Positions 6,601-10,595 of a DNA stretch of 10,595 bases are shown piece by piece (positions within the stretch are counted from its first letter, which is position 1; the number at the start of each line of letters is the position of its first letter). The DNA is from Microtetraspora glauca (GTDB lineage: Bacteria > Actinomycetota > Actinomycetes > Streptomycetales > Streptomycetaceae): the NCBI GenBank assembly GCA_000721275.1, contig JOFO01000094.1:1-10595 (forward strand). The letters run 5' to 3'. A model generated the notes under the pieces. That model searched no databases and was not told the DNA's origin. It saw only the letters and a program-made list of their open reading frames with translations. The position numbers and the translations under genes were made by a program.

Positions 6601-6620
6601 TTACTTGGAAATCCAAGCAA
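6601..6620. promoter_or_regulatory. 20-bp palindrome, candidate operator
   Basis: TTACTTGGAAATCCAAGCAA is an inverted repeat with arms CTTGGA and TCCAAG around AA. The symmetry extends to flanking TT and AA after one mismatched pair. It lies 127 bases upstream of the regulator start and about 195 bases upstream of the E1-alpha start, just upstream of the best promoter-like pair for the operon. A dimeric repressor or activator could bind here; which one cannot be told from sequence. Confidence 0.5.
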
Positions 6621-6640
6621 AATCGCAGGTCAAGTGGGGT

Positions 6641-6670
6641 TTCGCAGGAATGCCGCGCTATGGGTAACGT
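6641..6670 (+). promoter_or_regulatory. Possible promoter of the E1-alpha/E1-beta/E2 operon
   Basis: TTCGCA at 6641-6646 and TAACGT at 6665-6670 are separated by 18 bases, matching a vegetative Streptomyces promoter of TTGACa/TAnnnT type at the better-conserved -10 but only partly at the -35. It would give a leader of roughly 140 bases. Confidence 0.3.
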
Positions 6671-6815
6671 GCCTTGTGACGGCGCTCGCCGGGACACCTG
6701 TCACGCCGACCCCGGCCGCGTCGCACCCACCCCGTGCGCAGGGTACGGATAAGGCGGAGAGCCGCACTGGCCTTACCGGCGAACCCGGGGGCCGGACCGA
6801 CGGAGGAGCACGCAC

Positions 6816-7994
6816 GTGACCGTGGAGAGCACTGCCGCGCGCAAGACGACGCGACGCAGCAGCGGCGCCAAGCGCACCACAGGCGCCGGCGCCAAGAAGG
6901 CCGCCCAGGCCGCCCCGGCCGGGGAGCCCGAGCTCGTTCAGCTGCTGACGCCCCAGGGCGAGCGCGTCCAGCACCCCGACTACGACATCGACCTGAGCGC
7001 CGAGGAGCTGCGCGGCCTCTACCGCGACATGGTCCTCACCCGCCGCTTCGACGCCGAGGCGACCGCCCTGCAGCGCCAGGGCGAGCTGGGCCTGTGGGCC
7101 TCGCTCCTCGGCCAGGAGGCGGCCCAGATCGGCTCCGGCCGGGCCCTGCGGGACGACGACTACGTCTTCCCGACCTACCGGGAGCACGGCGTGGCCTGGT
7201 GCCGCGGCGTCGACCCCACCAACCTGCTCGGCATGTTCCGCGGCGTGAACAACGGCGGGTGGGACCCCAGCAGCAACAACTTCCACCTGTACACGATCGT
7301 CCTCGGCTCGCAGACCCTGCACGCCACCGGCTACGCCATGGGCGTCGCCAAGGACGGCGCGGACTCCGCCGTGCTCGCGTACTTCGGCGACGGCGCCTCC
7401 AGCCAGGGCGACGTCAACGAGTCGTTCGTCTTCTCCGCGGTCTACAACGCCCCGGTCGTGTTCTTCTGCCAGAACAACCAGTGGGCGATCTCCGAGCCCA
7501 TCGAGAAGCAGACCCGCGTCCCGCTCTACCAGCGCGCCCGCGGCTTCGGCTTCCCCGGCGTCCGCGTCGACGGCAACGACGTCCTCGCGTGCCTGGCCGT
7601 CACCCGGTCGGCGCTGGAGCGCGCCCGCCGCGGCGAAGGCCCCACCCTGATCGAGGCGTTCACCTACCGGATGGCCGCCCACACCACCTCCGACGACCCG
7701 ACCCGCTACCGCCGCGACGCGGAGCGCGAGGCGTGGGAGGCGAAGGACCCGATCCTGCGCCTGCGCGCGTACCTGGAGAACGAGGGCCACGCCGACGCGG
7801 CCTTCTTCGAGGAGCTGGAGACCGAGAGCGAGGCCCTCGGCAAGCACGTCCGCGAGGTCGTCCGCGCCATGCCCGTCCCGGACCACATGGCGATGTTCGA
7901 CCACACCTACGCGGACGGTCACGCGCTCGTCGACGAGGAGCGCGCCCAGTTCGCCGCCTACCAGGCGTCCTTCGCGGACGGAGAGGCCGAGTAA
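6816..7994 (+). CDS. bkdA: 2-oxo acid dehydrogenase E1 component, alpha subunit (branched-chain type)
   Basis: A 392-residue thiamine-diphosphate-dependent E1-alpha subunit. With E1-beta it decarboxylates a 2-oxo acid and transfers the acyl group to the lipoyl arm of E2 in the cytoplasm. The TPP/Mg motif starts at GDG 191-193 (FGDGASSQGDVNE) and ends at QNNQW with N220/N221. The phosphorylation-loop region reads YRMAAHTTSDDPTRYR at 284-299, most like branched-chain E1-alpha subunits. The first ~40 residues are a Lys/Ala/Thr-rich extension, probably disordered. The GTG at 6816 follows GGAGGA with an eight-base spacing, so the start is well supported. The E1-beta start comes two bases after its stop, indicating translational coupling. 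The bkdA name rests on the bkdABC-like order and similarity by eye; a pyruvate or mixed-substrate complex is the alternative. Confidence 0.92.
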   Translation: MTVESTAARKTTRRSSGAKRTTGAGAKKAAQAAPAGEPELVQLLTPQGERVQHPDYDIDLSAEELRGLYRDMVLTRRFDAEATALQRQGELGLWASLLGQEAAQIGSGRALRDDDYVFPTYREHGVAWCRGVDPTNLLGMFRGVNNGGWDPSSNNFHLYTIVLGSQTLHATGYAMGVAKDGADSAVLAYFGDGASSQGDVNESFVFSAVYNAPVVFFCQNNQWAISEPIEKQTRVPLYQRARGFGFPGVRVDGNDVLACLAVTRSALERARRGEGPTLIEAFTYRMAAHTTSDDPTRYRRDAEREAWEAKDPILRLRAYLENEGHADAAFFEELETESEALGKHVREVVRAMPVPDHMAMFDHTYADGHALVDEERAQFAAYQASFADGEAE

Positions 7995-7996
7995 TC

Positions 7997-8977
7997 ATGG
8001 CTGTGCAGAAGCTTCCCCTCGCGAAGGCGCTCAACGAGTCCCTGCGCAAGGCCCTGGAGACCGACCCGAAGGTCGTCGTCATGGGCCTCGACGTCGGCAA
8101 GCTCGGCGGTGTCTTCCGCATCACCGACGGCCTCCAGAAGGACTTCGGCGAGGACCGGGTGGTCGACACCCCGCTCGCCGAGTCCGGCATCGTCGGCACC
8201 GCGATCGGCCTCGCCCTGCGCGGCTACCGCCCGGTCGTGGAGATCCAGTTCGACGGCTTCGTCTTCCCCGCGTACGACCAGATCGTCACCCAGCTGGCGA
8301 AGATGCGGGCCCGTTCGCTCGGCACCGTGAAGATGCCGGTCGTCATCCGCATCCCGTACGGCGGCGGCATCGGCGCCGTCGAGCACCACTCCGAGTCCCC
8401 CGAGTCGCTCTTCGCGCACGTCGCGGGCCTCAAGGTCGTCACCCCGGCGAACTCCTCCGACGCCTACTGGATGCTCCAGCAGGCCATCCAGAGCGACGAC
8501 CCGGTCATCTTCTTCGAGCCCAAGCGCCGCTACTGGGACAAGGGCGAGCTCGACACCGAGGCCATCCCCGGCGAGCTCCACAAGGCCCGGGTCGCCCGCG
8601 AGGGCACCGACCTCACCCTCGTCGCCTACGGCCCGATGGTGAAGACCTGCCTGGAGGCGGCGGCCGTCGCCGCCGAGGAGGGCAAGTCGGTCGAGGTCGT
8701 GGACCTGCGCTCGATCTCCCCGCTCGACTTCGACACCATCCAGGCGTCGGTCGAGAAGACCCGCCGGCTGGTCGTCGTCCACGAGGCGCCGGTGTTCTTC
8801 GGCTCCGGCGCGGAGATCGCCGCCCGGATCACCGAGCGCTGCTTCTACCACCTGGAAGCCCCCGTCCTGCGGGTCGGCGGCTACCACGCGCCGTACCCGC
8901 CGGCGCGCCTGGAGGAGGAGTACCTGCCGGGCCTGGACCGCGTGCTCGACGCCGTCGACCGCTCGCTGGCGTACTGA
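7997..8977 (+). CDS. bkdB: 2-oxo acid dehydrogenase E1 component, beta subunit (branched-chain type)
   Basis: A 326-residue transketolase-like E1-beta subunit, of usual length for the family, which completes the TPP site with E1-alpha. Visible motifs: KLGGVFRITDGLQKDFG at 35-51, TPLAESGIVGTAIGLAL at 58-74 with E62 as the likely TPP-activating glutamate, and the strongly conserved EIQFDGFVFPAYDQI at 82-96. Conserved H131 lies in GGGIGAVEHHSES, and a C-terminal transketolase domain follows (about 200-326, VVDLRSISPLD, GGYHAPYPPA). Many homologues read GEDVG where this has GLDVG at 30-34, so a Glu is replaced by Leu; the effect is unknown. The ATG at 7997 starts two bases after the E1-alpha stop, with GGAGAGG about ten bases upstream, inside the preceding gene. 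The E2 gene starts 13 bases after its stop. Confidence 0.93.
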   Translation: MAVQKLPLAKALNESLRKALETDPKVVVMGLDVGKLGGVFRITDGLQKDFGEDRVVDTPLAESGIVGTAIGLALRGYRPVVEIQFDGFVFPAYDQIVTQLAKMRARSLGTVKMPVVIRIPYGGGIGAVEHHSESPESLFAHVAGLKVVTPANSSDAYWMLQQAIQSDDPVIFFEPKRRYWDKGELDTEAIPGELHKARVAREGTDLTLVAYGPMVKTCLEAAAVAAEEGKSVEVVDLRSISPLDFDTIQASVEKTRRLVVVHEAPVFFGSGAEIAARITERCFYHLEAPVLRVGGYHAPYPPARLEEEYLPGLDRVLDAVDRSLAY

Positions 8978-8990
8978 GGAGAGCACGACC

Positions 8991-10403
8991 ATGACGATCC
9001 GCGAATTCAAGATGCCCGACGTGGGCGAGGGCCTCACCGAGGCCGAGATCCTCAAGTGGTACGTCCAGCCCGGTGACACCGTCACCGACGGGCAGGTCGT
9101 CTGCGAGGTCGAGACGGCCAAGGCCGCCGTGGAACTGCCGATCCCGTTCGACGGCACCGTCCACGAGCTGGTCTTCCCCGAGGGCACCACGGTCGACGTC
9201 GGCCAGGTCATCATCTCGGTGAACGTCGGCGGCGGCGTGCCCGCCGAGGCCCCGGCCCAGGCCGCTCCGGCGCCCGCCGAGGCCCCGGCCGCCCCGGCGC
9301 CCGTCCAGGAGCCGGCCGCCGAGGCCGAGGCCGACGAGCCGCAGGGCCGCCAGCCGGTCCTCGTCGGCTACGGCGTGGCCGCGGGCTCCACCAAGCGCCG
9401 CGCCCGCAAGACCGCGCCCGCCGCGCCCGTCGCGGTGGTCCCCGAGCAGCTGAACGGGCACGGCGCCGTCACCGGCGCGCCCAAGCCGCTGGCCAAGCCG
9501 CCGGTGCGCAAGCTCGCCAAGGACCTCGGCGTGGACCTGGCGGCGGTCGTGCCGACCGGCCCGGACGGGATCATCACCCGCGACGACGTGCACCGCGCCG
9601 CCGCCCCGGCCGCCCCCGAGGCGCCGGCGCAGACCCCGCAGGCCCCGGCTCCGGCCCCGGCCGCCGTCCCGGCGCAGGCGCCCGCCGTCGCCGCGGGCGA
9701 CGCGCGGGAGACCCGCGTCCCCATCAAGGGCGTCCGCAAGGCGACCGCGGCGGCGATGGTCGGCTCGGCCTTCACCGCCCCGCATGTCACCGAGTTCGTG
9801 ACCTTCGACATCACGCGCACGATGAAGCTGGTCGAGGAGCTCAAGTCCGACAAGGACATGGCGGGCCTGCGGGTCAACCCGCTGCTCCTCATCGCGAAGG
9901 CCGTGCTGGTCGCGGTCAAGCGCAACCCGGAGATCAACGCGGCCTGGGACGAGGCGGCGCAGGAGATCGTCCTCAAGCACTACGTGAACCTGGGCATCGC
10001 CGCGGCCACCCCGCGCGGTCTGATCGTGCCGAACATCAAGGACGCGCACGCCCAGACCCTGCCCGAGCTCTCGAAGTCCCTGAGCGAGCTGGTCGCCACC
10101 GCCCGCGAGGGCAGGACCACCCCGGCGGCGATGCAGGGCGGCACCCTGACCATCACCAACGTCGGCGTCTTCGGCGTCGACACCGGTACGCCGATCCTCA
10201 ACCCCGGCGAGTCCGCGATCCTCGCGGTCGGTGCGATCAAGCTCCAGCCGTGGGTCCACAAGGGCAAGGTGAAGCCGCGTCAGGTCACCACCCTGGCGCT
10301 CTCCTTCGACCACCGCCTGGTCGACGGCGAGCTCGGCTCCAAGTTCCTGGCCGACGTGGCCGCGATCCTGGAACAGCCGAAGCGCCTCATCACCTGGGCG
10401 TAA
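8991..10403 (+). CDS. bkdC: 2-oxo acid dehydrogenase E2 component, lipoyl dihydrolipoamide acyltransferase
   Basis: A 470-residue E2 that forms the core of the complex and transfers the acyl group from its lipoyl arm to CoA. Domains in order: one lipoyl domain (about 2-78) with lipoylated K44 in VETAKAAVE; a Pro/Ala-rich hinge (about 83-118); a basic stretch (KRRARK, 135-140); an E1/E3-binding domain (about 168-202, PVRKLAKDLGVDLAAVVPTG); a second Ala/Pro linker (203-236); and the acyltransferase domain (about 240-470). The active-site motif is SFDHRLVDGELG with H441 and D445. The single lipoyl domain fits branched-chain E2 proteins; actinobacterial pyruvate/2-oxoglutarate E2 proteins often have two or three. 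The ATG at 8991 has GAGGAG nine bases upstream, overlapping the E1-beta stop region. It is the last gene of the operon; no E3 gene follows before the terminator. Confidence 0.95.
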   Translation: MTIREFKMPDVGEGLTEAEILKWYVQPGDTVTDGQVVCEVETAKAAVELPIPFDGTVHELVFPEGTTVDVGQVIISVNVGGGVPAEAPAQAAPAPAEAPAAPAPVQEPAAEAEADEPQGRQPVLVGYGVAAGSTKRRARKTAPAAPVAVVPEQLNGHGAVTGAPKPLAKPPVRKLAKDLGVDLAAVVPTGPDGIITRDDVHRAAAPAAPEAPAQTPQAPAPAPAAVPAQAPAVAAGDARETRVPIKGVRKATAAAMVGSAFTAPHVTEFVTFDITRTMKLVEELKSDKDMAGLRVNPLLLIAKAVLVAVKRNPEINAAWDEAAQEIVLKHYVNLGIAAATPRGLIVPNIKDAHAQTLPELSKSLSELVATAREGRTTPAAMQGGTLTITNVGVFGVDTGTPILNPGESAILAVGAIKLQPWVHKGKVKPRQVTTLALSFDHRLVDGELGSKFLADVAAILEQPKRLITWA

Positions 10404-10405
10404 CG

Positions 10406-10432
10406 GCCCGAACAGCCCGAACAGCCCCAACA
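10406..10432 (+). repeat. Three tandem 9-bp repeats after the E2 gene
   Basis: GCCCGAACA occurs at 10406-10414 and 10415-10423, and again with one change (GCCCCAACA) at 10424-10432. It begins two bases after the E2 stop codon and is non-coding. It may be a slippage product; no function is evident. Confidence 0.75.
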
Positions 10433-10445
10433 GTTCGATCGGGGC

Positions 10446-10459
10446 GTTTCACGTGAAAC
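10446..10459. promoter_or_regulatory. parS site (ParB-binding centromere sequence)
   Basis: GTTTCACGTGAAAC is a perfect 14-bp palindrome identical to the Streptomyces parS consensus bound by ParB. It resembles the B. subtilis 16-mer except for the outermost left base. In Streptomyces these sites cluster around oriC and organise the nucleoprotein complex used in sporulation-associated chromosome segregation. It lies in intergenic space after the E2 gene and overlaps the first three bases of the terminator stem. Confidence 0.9.
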
Positions 10460-10493
10460 ATCCGGTGGTGGCGTCCGTCCACCACCGGATGTT
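10457..10493 (+). terminator. Intrinsic-type terminator of the bkd operon
   Basis: Arms at 10457-10471 and 10479-10493 form a perfect 15-bp stem (left arm AACATCCGGTGGTGG) with a 7-base loop. It sits 54 bases after the E2 stop codon. No run of T follows; Streptomyces terminators often lack one. Its first three stem bases are shared with the parS palindrome. Confidence 0.85.
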
Positions 10494-10499
10494 CTGCTA

Positions 10500-10595
10500 G
10501 GGCCTGTCTGACAAATGATCACCGGGCGTGTGCGTGTGTTCGGTCCAATTGCCTTGCCGTCCTGACGCAAGCCAGTGATTCTGGGCAGGTGCCAG
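10500..10595 (+). mobile_element. Terminal segment of an insertion sequence (IS5-like), truncated by contig end
   Basis: Right after CTA at 10497-10499 the sequence changes to GGGCCTGTCTGACAAATGATC, which resembles the terminal inverted repeats of Streptomyces IS5-family elements that begin GGGCCTGT. The segment is less GC-rich than the surrounding genes and carries no gene of its own up to the contig edge. A GTG at 10589-10591 followed by CCA could be the transposase start (M-P...), as many such transposases begin MPALP, but only two codons are visible. The other end, the target duplication and the transposase are outside the window. The call is by memory of IS ends and not verified. Confidence 0.6.

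Larger units (their letters stand above)
6474..6815. other. Divergent intergenic region between response regulator and E1-alpha gene
   Basis: This 342-base stretch separates two divergent genes and contains no supported coding sequence. It is notably AT-richer than its surroundings between about 6590 and 6650. It holds the palindrome at 6601-6620, a possible promoter for the dehydrogenase operon at 6641-6670, and a short inverted repeat TAAGGC/GCCTTA at 6750-6755 and 6770-6775 that could form a small hairpin in the operon leader. The Shine-Dalgarno GGAGGA of the E1-alpha gene is at 6802-6807. Confidence 0.7.

Noticed and set aside
6474..6620. N-terminal extension of the response regulator to TTG at 6620
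   Set aside because: The added residues match no receiver-domain feature, the start is a rare codon with no ribosome binding site, and it would place the palindrome inside coding sequence.
10280..10570. Minus-strand 96-codon frame near the right end
   Set aside because: It crosses the E2 gene, parS, the terminator and the IS boundary, and has no ribosome binding site or recognisable domain.
1..10595. CRISPR array, defence island, tRNA/rRNA gene or prophage
   Set aside because: No spaced direct repeats, no nuclease/toxin-antitoxin-like or phage genes, and no tRNA-like cloverleaf or rRNA segment were seen on either strand.

Overview
The window reads as a short assembly contig from a high-GC actinomycete, most likely a Streptomyces. 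The support is a very high G+C content with third codon positions almost all G or C, GTG starts, characteristic serine/threonine kinases, and an actinobacterial branched-chain keto-acid dehydrogenase operon. From memory, the gene order resembles the S. coelicolor SCO3815-SCO3821 neighbourhood, a core region close to oriC; this was not checked by search. A perfect Streptomyces-type parS site at 10446-10459 fits that placement. Bases 1-16 are not genomic: they match the 3' end of the Tn5/Nextera mosaic-end adapter. The last ~96 bases look like one end of an insertion sequence, which would explain why the assembly stops there.

Layout. (1) 17-453, minus: the start of a secreted Pro/Thr/Ala-rich protein, cut off at the contig edge. 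(2) 533-2173, minus, and 2466-4187, plus: two divergently transcribed transmembrane Ser/Thr kinases. Their kinase domains are closely related but their outer domains differ: one PASTA-like domain in the first, a Thr/Pro/Gly-rich tail in the second. (3) 4195-6473, minus: an orphan NarL/DevR-type response regulator, then a small PNPOx-fold flavin-binding-type protein, then an APH-family phosphotransferase. A perfect 20-bp hairpin separates the regulator from the other two. (4) 6816-10403, plus: a tight three-gene operon encoding E1-alpha, E1-beta and lipoyl-E2 of a 2-oxo acid dehydrogenase (bkdABC-like), divergent from the response regulator across a 342-bp intergenic region that holds a strong 20-bp palindrome. 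(5) 10404-10595: a short tandem repeat, parS, an overlapping transcription terminator and the IS end.

How the genes may work together. The bkd genes would oxidatively decarboxylate branched-chain 2-oxo acids (or another 2-oxo acid) to acyl-CoAs, which serve as starters for branched fatty acids and some polyketides. No E3 (dihydrolipoamide dehydrogenase) is present, so it must be supplied from elsewhere. The divergent response regulator is an obvious candidate regulator, but nothing in the sequence proves this. The kinases are probably cell-envelope sensors unrelated to the bkd pathway.

This is mostly conserved chromosomal core. I see no convincing undescribed multi-gene system. The observations most worth following up are the parS/terminator/IS junction, the palindrome in the bkd-regulator intergenic region, the kinase pair, and the possible frameshift or unusual signal peptide in the truncated secreted protein.
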